From positions 1 to 64,000 of the forward strand of contig JAFLSE010000008.1 of assembly GCA_022511075.1 (NCBI GenBank): a stretch of DNA of 64,000 nt. Direction: 5' to 3'. Positions 1-8,286 of this stretch are shown here, one piece after another. Under the pieces are notes generated by a model that was not told the DNA's origin, made no database searches, and was given only the letters and a program-made list of their open reading frames with translations. Each line of letters begins with the position of its first letter. Positions within the stretch are counted from its first letter, which is position 1. Origin of the DNA: Prevotella sp. (lineage in GTDB: Bacteria > Bacteroidota > Bacteroidia > Bacteroidales > Bacteroidaceae). The translations under genes and the position numbers were made by a program.

Positions 1-1
1 C

Positions 2-304
2 AACGAGTACTTGGAGAGCATAAAGAACGACAAGGAAAAGATGCGCGAACTTATCCGCAACGAACGTCGTCTTGAGCTTTGCTTCGAGAACCATCGTTTC
101 TGGGACTTGCGCCGCTGGCAGGCTAACCTCAACGAGACAGCCAAGGGTGTGAACATCACTACTAATGCGAGCACAGGCAACCTTAACTACGGCAACCTTG
201 ACGTGGAGAAGCGCGACTATAAGGATTACATGTATTACGGTCCTATTCCTTATTCTGAGGTGCTGAAATGGAGCAACTTGCAGCAGAATGATGGCTGGAA
301 ATAA
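2..304 (+). CDS. SusD/RagB-family outer-membrane lipoprotein, C-terminal fragment
   Basis: Only the last 100 codons are present; the gene runs in from before the window. The piece contains the typical SusD C-terminal signature, with an arginine- and glutamate-rich stretch (IRNERRLELCFENHRFWDLRRW region, codons about 18-40) followed by a Pro-rich ending that has a YGPIPYSEV motif. SusD proteins bind glycans at the cell surface and form the lid on a SusC TonB-dependent transporter. The next two genes resemble XusE and Xyn10C of the Prevotella bryantii/Bacteroides ovatus xylan locus, so this is most likely the second SusD (XusD position), binding xylan fragments. That assignment rests on gene order, because the ligand-binding N-terminal part is outside the window. 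Confidence 0.9.
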   Translation, partial: NEYLESIKNDKEKMRELIRNERRLELCFENHRFWDLRRWQANLNETAKGVNITTNASTGNLNYGNLDVEKRDYKDYMYYGPIPYSEVLKWSNLQQNDGWK

Positions 305-336
305 TATAAACATATAAATCTCTAAAACAAAAAGAT

Positions 337-1332
337 ATGAAAAACAACATATTAAAGTTCATTTGCGGTTGCATTGCAGGCTGCGGAATGGCAGGGGTGC
401 TTACTTCATGCGAGAACGGAGACGCTAAGTTCGACGATTTCGAGGGCGGCACAACTGTTTACTTCCCATACCAGTATCCTGTGCGTACAATAGTTTTGGG
501 TGACGACGAATATGACACGACACTCGATAAGGAGCACAAGTGTATGATTATGGCAACCTTCGGTGGCTCATACAACGGAAGCAACGGAACAGTGCAGGTG
601 GCTGTGGACGACAATCTTACAAACAACCTGACATTTGCCGACGGTACTCCCGTAAAGGCTATGCCACAGAACTACTATAGTTTGTCAACCACAAGTCTTG
701 CATTCAATGGTACATTCAACGGTGCTACGACAGTGCAACTCACGGATGCGTTCTTCAACGACCCAGATGCCGTTAAGAATACCTACGTGATACCTCTCGT
801 AATGACAAACCAGACTGGTTTTGGCAAGATATTGACAGGTGAATTGAAGGAGGGTGCATCAGGTGCACGTACTGACGAGTCTGTATGGGAAGTAAAGCCT
901 ATGGACTATGTTCTGTATTGCGTTAAGTTCCAGAACAAGTATTCTGGCTGGTGGCTTACCCACGGAACAACAAGCACCGACAATATTGAGAAGGCTAACG
1001 CGGTAGAGATTACTACACGCTCGCTGAACAGCTCAGTATACAATGTTGAGTTCCAAGACGGCAGCAATGTTTACAATGTTGACTTGCTTTTGACTTTCGA
1101 CGGCAGCGACAACTGCACGATAACGTCTTTGACCGATGGCGCAACAGCTACAGGTACAGGCTCTTGGGGTGACAATACCGAGAAGAAGGCTTGGGGTAAC
1201 AAGGACCGTGACGGCATGGAACTGAACTATACCGTAACAATTGACGGCAAGCAATTCCCAAAGCACGAGAAACTTGTTTGGCAGCGTAGTGGCGTGACTC
1301 TTGAAGAATTTGCCCCTGTTTATAATAAATAA
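337..1332 (+). CDS. XusE-like surface lipoprotein (DUF1735-type N-terminus)
   Basis: A 331-residue secreted protein with a signal peptide ending in a lipobox (GVLTSCEN, Cys about residue 25), so it is predicted to be a lipid-anchored outer-membrane protein. The N-terminal part (about 30-150: YFPYQYPVRTIVLGDDEYDTTLD, then a repeat-like beta-sandwich) resembles the DUF1735 domain found in SusE-position proteins. The remaining part is a beta-rich region like the DUF4361 type. In xylan loci this position, after the second SusD and before GH10, is occupied by XusE, thought to be a surface glycan-binding protein. It begins 32 bases after the SusD stop and ends 19 bases before the GH10 ATG, so it belongs to the same transcript. 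Its function is inferred from position and domain type. Confidence 0.8.
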   Translation: MKNNILKFICGCIAGCGMAGVLTSCENGDAKFDDFEGGTTVYFPYQYPVRTIVLGDDEYDTTLDKEHKCMIMATFGGSYNGSNGTVQVAVDDNLTNNLTFADGTPVKAMPQNYYSLSTTSLAFNGTFNGATTVQLTDAFFNDPDAVKNTYVIPLVMTNQTGFGKILTGELKEGASGARTDESVWEVKPMDYVLYCVKFQNKYSGWWLTHGTTSTDNIEKANAVEITTRSLNSSVYNVEFQDGSNVYNVDLLLTFDGSDNCTITSLTDGATATGTGSWGDNTEKKAWGNKDRDGMELNYTVTIDGKQFPKHEKLVWQRSGVTLEEFAPVYNK

Positions 1333-1351
1333 CGGCTAAAAATTGAAAACA

Positions 1352-3526
1352 ATGAATAAGCAATTAATAATATCAGCACTCGGAGCCATGTTATTGGCTT
1401 CGTGTGCCGACGAGTTCGACCGCAGCTATGAGGTGGGTCGTCCCGACAATGTTGCCGAGTATGGTTACCTTAGCGACTACAAGCCTCTGAAAGAGTATGT
1501 GGATCGCTCGAAATATCCTAACTTCAAGTTGGGCGTAGGTACGACGGTAAACGACTATCTGAAAAAGGAACTTGTATATGGATTGACAAATTCCAACTTC
1601 GATGAGACCGTTGCCGGCAACGCAATGAAGATGGCTTCTTGCGTGAACGACAATGGTGATATGGATTTCTCTACCGTAAGCGAATATGTCAATACGGCTA
1701 CTGATGCAGGTCTTTCTGTATATGGTCACACATTGGCATGGCATGCACAGCAGCCGGTGAAGTGGCTGACAGGACTGATTAAAGATAGACCTATTGAGGT
1801 TGATCCCAACGAGAAGATAGAGACACTTGTTACTACAATGACCTATACCGATGGTCCTTTCCCATTCTATCCTATGGGTTGCGAACCTCCTGTTATCAAT
1901 GGTGCCCTGCACTTTGAACCGACAGGTGAATGGTCACAGTTCTTTATTTGTCCTGGTGGCAATAATGTGCTTACCGAAGGCGACCATCGTGTTTATCTTG
2001 AAATCACTTCTTCTGCTGCGGCAGATGGTGTACAATTGACTTTGCAGAATGGTTGGGGTGGCGATGCTCAAAACATTACGTTGCCTGTGCCTATTGTTGA
2101 AGGACATGAGATTTATGAACTCAATTTTCCTGGCATCGTAGGTGGTAGCTATGATTGTATCTTGAAACCTCAGACAGCTATGGCTACACTTGATGTTCAC
2201 TCTATCAAGGTGACCAAACTTGAAGCTCCTGCTATGGAGATTTTCGTTGATCAAGTTGATAATAGTGCAATGGAAGAAGGCAAGCCTATGAATAATTTCA
2301 TTGTACGTGAGAAAGGAAAGGGCGATGTGCCAGGACCAATTCTTGTAGGACAAGGACCTGACGGTATGAACTGTACCGCAATAACTTCTGTTGCAAATCC
2401 TGAAAACTCATGGGATACTCAGTTCTTCATCGTTGCCAATAAGGCATGGGAAGGTGGAGCAAAATACAAGATTTCATTCTGGTATCGTGCTACGGCTGAG
2501 GCAGGCAGCGAAACCCAATGTCATGGAGACCCAGGAGGCTATATGCACTGGGCTATGCTTCCACAAAACCCGAATTTCACTACCGAATGGCAGTATTACG
2601 AGGCTACTTCTACCATTCCTGCCGAAGGAAATGGCATGAAGACTATAGCTTTTAACCTCAATGTAAATCCAAATGTCGTTACATATTATTTTGCCGACAT
2701 CAAGTGGCAGTCGGTAGAGACAGGCAACACCATTCCTTTGACTCCAGAAGAGAAGAAAGACACTCTCACTTGGGCAATGGATAAGTGGATTGGCGGTATG
2801 ATGGCTGCTTGCGACGGCAATGTAAAGGCATGGGACGTTGTTAACGAGGCTATCTCTGGCGGTGATGCAGACGGTGAAGGTGTTTATGCACTGCAACACG
2901 GAGCAGAAGGCAATACCACCGATTTCTTCTGGCAGGATTATCTGGGTGACATCGACTATGTTCGTACAGCAGTTCGCTTTGCTCGTCAGTATGGACCACA
3001 AGACGTGAAACTCTTCGTGAACGACTACAACCTTGAGAGCGACTGGGATAACAACGGCAAGCTCAAGAGTCTTATCAAGTGGATTGAGCGTTGGGAGGCT
3101 GACGGTGTTACCAAGATTGACGGTATCGGCACACAGATGCACATCTCATGCTATATGAATCCTCAGACACAGGAAAGCAAGAAGAAGGCTATTGTTGAGT
3201 CGTTCAAGCTGATGGCTGCAACAGGAAAACTTGTTCGTATCTCAGAGCTTGACATGGGTCTTGTAGATGCAAACGGCAATGACGTGATTACTTCTGAGGT
3301 TACTGAAGAGCAGCACAAGGCAATGGCTGAACTCTACAAGTATATCATACAGCAGTATCTTACCATCATTCCTGTAAACCAGCAATGGGGTATCTGCCAG
3401 TGGGCTCCAACTGACAGTCCTGCAGGCAGCGGTTGGCGTGCTAACAGCCCAATTGGTCTTTGGGATCTCAACTACAACCGCAAGCATACCTACGCAGGTT
3501 TTGCTGACGGATTGAAGGGTGAATAA
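1352..3526 (+). CDS. GH10 endo-1,4-beta-xylanase with inserted carbohydrate-binding modules (Xyn10C-like)
   Basis: A 724-residue lipoprotein (lipobox LLASC, Cys about 21) predicted to cut the xylan backbone at the cell surface. The ATG at 1352 is preferred to an in-frame TTG at 1343. The GH10 barrel is split. Residues about 38-145 carry the first part, including LAWHAQQP. Residues about 146-461 form an insert with two beta-sandwich units of CBM4/9 type. Barrel strands resume at about 462. The acid/base is E499 in WDVVNEA and the nucleophile is E632 in RISELDMG; both are intact. This split layout is known from Xyn10C of Prevotella bryantii and its Bacteroides homologues. It is the last gene before a strong hairpin terminator. 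Confidence 0.93.
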   Translation: MNKQLIISALGAMLLASCADEFDRSYEVGRPDNVAEYGYLSDYKPLKEYVDRSKYPNFKLGVGTTVNDYLKKELVYGLTNSNFDETVAGNAMKMASCVNDNGDMDFSTVSEYVNTATDAGLSVYGHTLAWHAQQPVKWLTGLIKDRPIEVDPNEKIETLVTTMTYTDGPFPFYPMGCEPPVINGALHFEPTGEWSQFFICPGGNNVLTEGDHRVYLEITSSAAADGVQLTLQNGWGGDAQNITLPVPIVEGHEIYELNFPGIVGGSYDCILKPQTAMATLDVHSIKVTKLEAPAMEIFVDQVDNSAMEEGKPMNNFIVREKGKGDVPGPILVGQGPDGMNCTAITSVANPENSWDTQFFIVANKAWEGGAKYKISFWYRATAEAGSETQCHGDPGGYMHWAMLPQNPNFTTEWQYYEATSTIPAEGNGMKTIAFNLNVNPNVVTYYFADIKWQSVETGNTIPLTPEEKKDTLTWAMDKWIGGMMAACDGNVKAWDVVNEAISGGDADGEGVYALQHGAEGNTTDFFWQDYLGDIDYVRTAVRFARQYGPQDVKLFVNDYNLESDWDNNGKLKSLIKWIERWEADGVTKIDGIGTQMHISCYMNPQTQESKKKAIVESFKLMAATGKLVRISELDMGLVDANGNDVITSEVTEEQHKAMAELYKYIIQQYLTIIPVNQQWGICQWAPTDSPAGSGWRANSPIGLWDLNYNRKHTYAGFADGLKGE

Positions 3527-3559
3527 AGATTATATAGTAATCATCTAATCTAATATATG

Positions 3560-3595
3560 AAATGGTGTATCACGGTATTTCGTGATACACCATTT
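3560..3595 (+). terminator. Hairpin terminator after the GH10 gene
   Basis: A perfect 15-bp inverted repeat (arms 3560-3574 and 3581-3595, core ATGGTGTATCACG) surrounds a 6-base GTATTT loop. It lies 33 bases after the xylanase stop and is followed by an ATTTTATG stretch. It separates the SusD-XusE-GH10 transcript from the GH5 unit, which has its own promoter. Confidence 0.85.
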
Positions 3596-3711
3596 ATTTT
3601 ATGCTGTTGTACACAACGGCTTTGAACTGGCGTGTAGATATAAGAAAGAAGACTGACTGGCTTTTTTCTATATGAAAGTAACAAATGATAATGTCTTTGT
3701 TGCATTTTATA

Positions 3712-3742
3712 TTGTATTATTTATAGGTATTTACTATCTTTG
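3712..3742 (+). promoter_or_regulatory. Predicted promoter for the GH5-GH97-GH127-GH43 unit
   Basis: A Bacteroidota-type -7 box TATCTTTG (3735-3742) is preceded by TTG (3712-3714) with 20 bases between. It sits 63 bases upstream of the GH5 ATG and downstream of the terminator at 3560-3595. The rest of the 279-base gap between the GH10 and GH5 genes is AT-rich and shows nothing else. Confidence 0.65.
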
Positions 3743-3805
3743 CAGTGGTTTTTATTAAGAAACAGCACTTGATGTAAAACTTTGGAATAAAACTAAAAAG
3801 ACAAT

Positions 3806-5842
3806 ATGGGAAAATCTTTTCTATTGAGACTTGTAGTGCTTTGTGCCATTGCCTTTATGGGAGGCATTTTTGGCTTCAAGGCTATGGCATGGAAAGGTAT
3901 GACAATGCCACAGCTTCACATTGAAGGGCGTTATCTTGTGGATGAACAGGGAAACAAGATATTGTTGCACGGCTTTGGACAGACATACAGTCCTTGGTTC
4001 AATGAGCAGGGCAGCAAATGGAACAATTACGACGTGAATGCCTGCCTGACATATAATAAGGCGAAAATCGACGGACTGCTCAATGCAGGGTGGAAGGTAA
4101 ACTGGATTCGTTTGCACATGGACCCATATTGGAGCAACACCCCAGGAGTACAGACAAAGGGTGAAAACGATATCTCTGCATTCTCGATGGATAGGTTCAA
4201 GACCTATTTCGAGTCGGTGTTTATGGTTATGGCAGAATATGCCGAGTCGAAGGGACTGTATGTTGTTATGCGCCCTCCCGGCGTGTGTCCTGAAAATATA
4301 ACCGTAGGTGACGACTATCAAAAATATCTTATAAAGGTATGGACGCACGTTGCCAACCAAGTGGTAGCAAAGGGCAAGAAGAATATTATGTTTGAACTTG
4401 CCAACGAACCGATAAACGTTTATGGTACAGGAGGGATAACAAAATATTTCCAAGACATTGTAGATGCAATACGAGCCACTGGCTGCAACAATATTCTATG
4501 GGTGCCCGGCTCTGGATATCAATCTGACTATCGTGCATACGTAGATAATCCGATACAAGGCGAGAACATAGGCTATGCCGTACACGCATATCCGGGATGG
4601 TATGGCAGCGATGCAGAGGTGGAGAGTGCCGAGAACACGGGCGACGTGGCTGGCGGTGGCTACCGTGGATTCCTTAACGGCTGGTGCGAAAGGGTAAAGC
4701 CCATTGCCGATATAGCCCCCGTGATAGTGACGGAAATGGACTGGGCGCCGAAGAAATACAATGCGTCGTGGGGCAAGTCTACCACAGGAGTGAGGGGTGG
4801 AAGCGGTTTTGGTGCAAACTTCAAATATATGTGCGACCTTACGGGCAATGTCAGTTGGATGCTTTTCACAGGAGCAGAATGGTTGGAAAAGTACAACGAC
4901 AATGCTGCCAACGGCAATACGTTCCTCACCGACCCAGAGGCTTGCGTGCGTCCTATATTCCGTTGGTTTGCCGACTATGCAAAGGAATGGCAATATGAAA
5001 GTACTGACGACTCAAAGCGTATGACTGCATTCACGCTCGACGGTGGAAACGTGTATGAGATGTCGATGGGAGGCATTGCGGCAATGCCTGTATATGCAAT
5101 CTTTGCCGACGGACATACCGAATGTATGACGGCAAGGGCGCAATACTTGTTTGCAGACAATACCGTGGCTGTTTTCCACAATGGCATAGTGAAGAAGACT
5201 GGCGCAGGCGAGACATCGCTCACAATAAGCCACACCGATGCTTTCGGCACGACAATGAGTGTAGACGTGGAGATAAAAGAGTCAGCACTGTTCCCACTTA
5301 CAAACGATGGCTTCAATCCAAGCATTTGGGAACATGGTACGTTCGACGAGACAACGGGCACGCTCATTACAGGGCAATACGGCTTCGGAGGCTGGCAATA
5401 CCCCAACGGCGTAGACCTTTCGGCATACAACTATCTTGTGGTAAGGCTTAAAAAGCAACAGCATTGCGGTGCATCGTTCCGCCTTTTTGATGAGAACAAC
5501 TATTGGAGCAATCCGGCAATGGTGGAGTTTGGCAACAACACCGAACTTGTGATAGATTTGCATAACCTTACAAAGAACGAAACGTCTACAAAATTGAATC
5601 CTGCACATATATATATAATAGGTGTATGGACTTATGGCGGAGGCGACGGAGTGCAGTTCGACGAGATATTCCTGAGCAATGACGGCAAGACACCAGCCAC
5701 TTCAGTGGGCAGCATAATACAGATGCCGAAAGCAAACGGCAAAGTGTATAACCTACGCGGACAACTTGTAGGCACAGCCGACTGTCTCGGTAACCTGCCA
5801 CACGGCATATATGTGATAAACGGCAAAAAGGTTGTGAAATAA
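3806..5842 (+). CDS. Secreted GH5-family glycanase with C-terminal sorting tail
   Basis: A 678-residue protein with a Sec signal peptide (about 1-28) and no lipobox. Residues about 35-395 form a GH5-type barrel. The general acid is E201 in FELANEP, the nucleophile is E310 in VTEMDW, and HAYPGW provides the usual substrate-contact histidine. I cannot assign the GH5 subfamily; xylan, glucan or mannan are all possible, and the locus favours xylan. Residues about 400-645 form an Ig-like and a jelly-roll-like beta domain, possibly glycan-binding. The last about 30 residues (VYNLRGQLV, then GIYVINGKKVVK) resemble a type A sorting signal of the type IX secretion system, implying surface attachment or release. 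It is the first gene of a five-gene operon and starts 210 bases after the terminator hairpin. Confidence 0.8.
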   Translation: MGKSFLLRLVVLCAIAFMGGIFGFKAMAWKGMTMPQLHIEGRYLVDEQGNKILLHGFGQTYSPWFNEQGSKWNNYDVNACLTYNKAKIDGLLNAGWKVNWIRLHMDPYWSNTPGVQTKGENDISAFSMDRFKTYFESVFMVMAEYAESKGLYVVMRPPGVCPENITVGDDYQKYLIKVWTHVANQVVAKGKKNIMFELANEPINVYGTGGITKYFQDIVDAIRATGCNNILWVPGSGYQSDYRAYVDNPIQGENIGYAVHAYPGWYGSDAEVESAENTGDVAGGGYRGFLNGWCERVKPIADIAPVIVTEMDWAPKKYNASWGKSTTGVRGGSGFGANFKYMCDLTGNVSWMLFTGAEWLEKYNDNAANGNTFLTDPEACVRPIFRWFADYAKEWQYESTDDSKRMTAFTLDGGNVYEMSMGGIAAMPVYAIFADGHTECMTARAQYLFADNTVAVFHNGIVKKTGAGETSLTISHTDAFGTTMSVDVEIKESALFPLTNDGFNPSIWEHGTFDETTGTLITGQYGFGGWQYPNGVDLSAYNYLVVRLKKQQHCGASFRLFDENNYWSNPAMVEFGNNTELVIDLHNLTKNETSTKLNPAHIYIIGVWTYGGGDGVQFDEIFLSNDGKTPATSVGSIIQMPKANGKVYNLRGQLVGTADCLGNLPHGIYVINGKKVVK

Positions 5843-5878
5843 AAATAGATTATTAACAAAAACAAATAGTTACCAAGT

Positions 5879-7822
5879 ATGAAACGAATTTGTATGATAT
5901 TTGCGGCAGTGATGCTCGCCGCCGTCGCCGTTAAGGCAGACAACAAGATAGCAAGTCCCGACGGCAAGTTGGTGGTTGACGTTGCCGTAGAAGGCGGACG
6001 ACCTGTATACAGTGTGCAATATGACGGCGTTACGTTTTTGGAAAAGTCGCCGCTCGGACTGAATACCAACATAGGAGACTTTACAAAGGGTATGGAACTT
6101 GCTGGAGACGTGCAGTTGCGTGAGATAAACAACACCTATACGCTTGCCACGATAAAGAAAAGCCATATTGACTACCACGCCACTGAGGGTACATATACTT
6201 TCGTGCAGGACAAGAAAACAATATATGACATTGTTTTCCGAGTAAGCAACAATGATGTTGCTTTCCGCTACAAGATGTATCCGCAGGGGCAGACTCTCTG
6301 TTGCGTTATAAAGTCAGAGGCAACGGGTTTCGTGCTTCCCACAGGCAGCACCACGTTCCTGTGCCCACAGTCGCTGCCAATGACTGGCTTTGCAAGGACT
6401 GCACCGAGCTACGAAACAACATACACCGCCGACGATGCCATGGGGCGCAACGGATGGGGTGCAGGCTATACCTTCCCCTGCCTGTTCCGCAACAACGACA
6501 AGGGCTGGGTGCTCATATCCGAAACGGGCGTAAGCTCGCTGTATTGCGCATCGCGCATGATTGGACACGACAACGGACTTTATACCATCGGCTTTCCGCA
6601 ACAGGGCGAATACAACGGCAACGGAACAGCAGAGCCAGGAATATCGCTGCCGGGCGAAACACCGTGGCGCACTATAACCGTGGGTAAAACACTTGCTCCG
6701 ATAGCCGAGACGACCGTGCCCTACGATGTTGTAGAGCAATTGTATGAGCCAACGAAAAAGTTCACATACGGACGTGGCACGTGGAGTTGGATTATCGGTA
6801 TGGACCAAAGTATGAACTACGACGAGCAGAAACGCTACATCGACTTCTCAGCAGCTCTGGGCTACGAGTCGCTGCTGGTAGATGCACTTTGGGACACTCA
6901 AGTGGGGCGCGACAAGGTGGAGGAACTTGCAGCATACGCCAAGCAGAAGAATGTGGGACTTTTCCTGTGGTACAACTCCAACGGCTATTGGAACGATGCT
7001 CCGCAGACACCGCGCAACATAATGAACAACACCATTGCCCGCCGTCGTGAGATGAAATGGATGCAGTCGATAGGTATCAGGGGAATAAAGGTCGATTTCT
7101 TTGGCAGCGACAAACAGCAGACAATACAACTCTATGAGGATATCTTGGCTGATGCCAACGACTACGGGATTTTGGTAATCTTCCACGGCTGTACACTGCC
7201 TCGTGGCTGGGAGCGTATGTATCCCAACTTCGTGGCAAGCGAGGCTGTGCTCGCCAGCGAAAACCTGCATTTCTCTCAGGGCAGTTGCGATGCCGAGGCA
7301 TTCAATGCCACTCTGCACCCTTTCATTCGCAATGCCGTGGCAGCAATGGATTTCGGAGGCAGCGCCCTCAACAAATACTACAATGCAAAGAACGAGCCAA
7401 GGGGCAGTCGCCGCGTCACTTCCGATGTGTTTGCCCTTGCCGTTGCCGTGCTTTTCCAGAGTTCGGTGCAACATTTCGCCCTTGCTCCCAACAACCTCAC
7501 CGATGCACCAGAGTGGGCTATTGACTTTATGAAGAAAGTACCTACAACTTGGGACGACATTAAGTTCATTGACGGCTATCCCGGTCGCTATATTGTTATG
7601 GCTCGTCGCCACGGCGACAAGTGGTACATAGCAGGTGTTAATGCAGGAAAGGAAACGTTGAAGCTGAAACTTCCTCTCTCCATGCTTCCTGCCGGCAGTG
7701 AAGTAAAGGTGTATTCCGACAATGCCGCATTGGAAGGTAGTGTAAAGATGCAGAAACTGGGTAAGAAACAGGATTTGACAGTAAGCATTCCTTGCAATGG
7801 CGGTGTGATGATTGTTAACTAA
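5879..7822 (+). CDS. GH97 glycoside hydrolase, predicted retaining (alpha-galactosidase/related)
   Basis: A 647-residue protein with an N-terminal signal peptide (MKRICMIF...VKA, about 20 residues), probably periplasmic. The N-terminal beta-sandwich (ASPDGKLVVDV, about 25-270) and central barrel (GTWSWI, then GIKVDFFGSDKQQ) are typical of GH97. GH97 has two mechanistic groups. Inverting members such as SusB lack an Asp on strand 4; retaining members use it as nucleophile. Here D406 in KVDFF is present, so retention is expected, and an alpha-galactosidase or a beta-L-arabinopyranosidase-like activity fits better than a starch alpha-glucosidase. The locus suggests it trims galactose or arabinopyranose caps from xylan. 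It lies 36 bases after the GH5 gene in the same operon. Confidence 0.85.
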   Translation: MKRICMIFAAVMLAAVAVKADNKIASPDGKLVVDVAVEGGRPVYSVQYDGVTFLEKSPLGLNTNIGDFTKGMELAGDVQLREINNTYTLATIKKSHIDYHATEGTYTFVQDKKTIYDIVFRVSNNDVAFRYKMYPQGQTLCCVIKSEATGFVLPTGSTTFLCPQSLPMTGFARTAPSYETTYTADDAMGRNGWGAGYTFPCLFRNNDKGWVLISETGVSSLYCASRMIGHDNGLYTIGFPQQGEYNGNGTAEPGISLPGETPWRTITVGKTLAPIAETTVPYDVVEQLYEPTKKFTYGRGTWSWIIGMDQSMNYDEQKRYIDFSAALGYESLLVDALWDTQVGRDKVEELAAYAKQKNVGLFLWYNSNGYWNDAPQTPRNIMNNTIARRREMKWMQSIGIRGIKVDFFGSDKQQTIQLYEDILADANDYGILVIFHGCTLPRGWERMYPNFVASEAVLASENLHFSQGSCDAEAFNATLHPFIRNAVAAMDFGGSALNKYYNAKNEPRGSRRVTSDVFALAVAVLFQSSVQHFALAPNNLTDAPEWAIDFMKKVPTTWDDIKFIDGYPGRYIVMARRHGDKWYIAGVNAGKETLKLKLPLSMLPAGSEVKVYSDNAALEGSVKMQKLGKKQDLTVSIPCNGGVMIVN

Positions 7823-7837
7823 TATAAAACAAACAAT

Positions 7838-8272
7838 ATGAAAAAGATATTTCTATTATTAACTTTGGTTTGTAGCTTTTGCATAGGTTGCAGTAATGAC
7901 AGCGATAAGATTTCTGTCATATCGGAATATGAAATACCACGCGATTGCAAAGCAGATGTGGAAGATGGAAAAGTTATCATTATCAACAATAAAAAGGACT
8001 TTAAGAAAGCATTTGCCGACAGTTATGATTCTAAACAACTGAAGGATATGAATTTCAATAATGCCAACTTGTTGGTGGTGAGTGGTGTGTCGCCCAATCA
8101 AATTTCAAAAATGTCAAAACAGTTCTTGTCTGTAGACGGTGAGTATAAATTAGCAATAACAATAGAAGAAACAATGGCGACTGCTTTGGAGCCGTGGACA
8201 GTGGGCTATCTCGTTCCAAAGGATATGAAAAGCAGTGATGTGAAACTAACAATAAAATATATTCAATATTAA
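7838..8272 (+). CDS. Small lipoprotein of unknown function
   Basis: A 144-residue protein that I do not recognise. It begins with a short signal peptide ending in a lipobox-like FCIGC (Cys18; Cys rather than Leu at the -3 position), so a lipid anchor is likely. The mature part is small, mixed alpha/beta and lysine-rich, with no Cys after the anchor and no catalytic motif I can name. It sits between GH97 and GH127 genes with 15-base and 14-base spacing, so it is co-transcribed with arabinoxylan enzymes and may be an accessory or inhibitor-like periplasmic factor. That role is only inferred from position. Its base composition is more AT-rich than that of the flanking enzymes, so it may be a later insertion into the operon. 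Confidence 0.65.
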   Translation: MKKIFLLLTLVCSFCIGCSNDSDKISVISEYEIPRDCKADVEDGKVIIINNKKDFKKAFADSYDSKQLKDMNFNNANLLVVSGVSPNQISKMSKQFLSVDGEYKLAITIEETMATALEPWTVGYLVPKDMKSSDVKLTIKYIQY

Positions 8273-8286
8273 TTATAATCGGGCGT

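Noticed and set aside
3661..3742. Copy of the fructan operator upstream of the GH5 gene
   Set aside because: Only short shared pieces (GTAACA, TTTGTTGCAT) were seen, in different order and spacing; likely chance.
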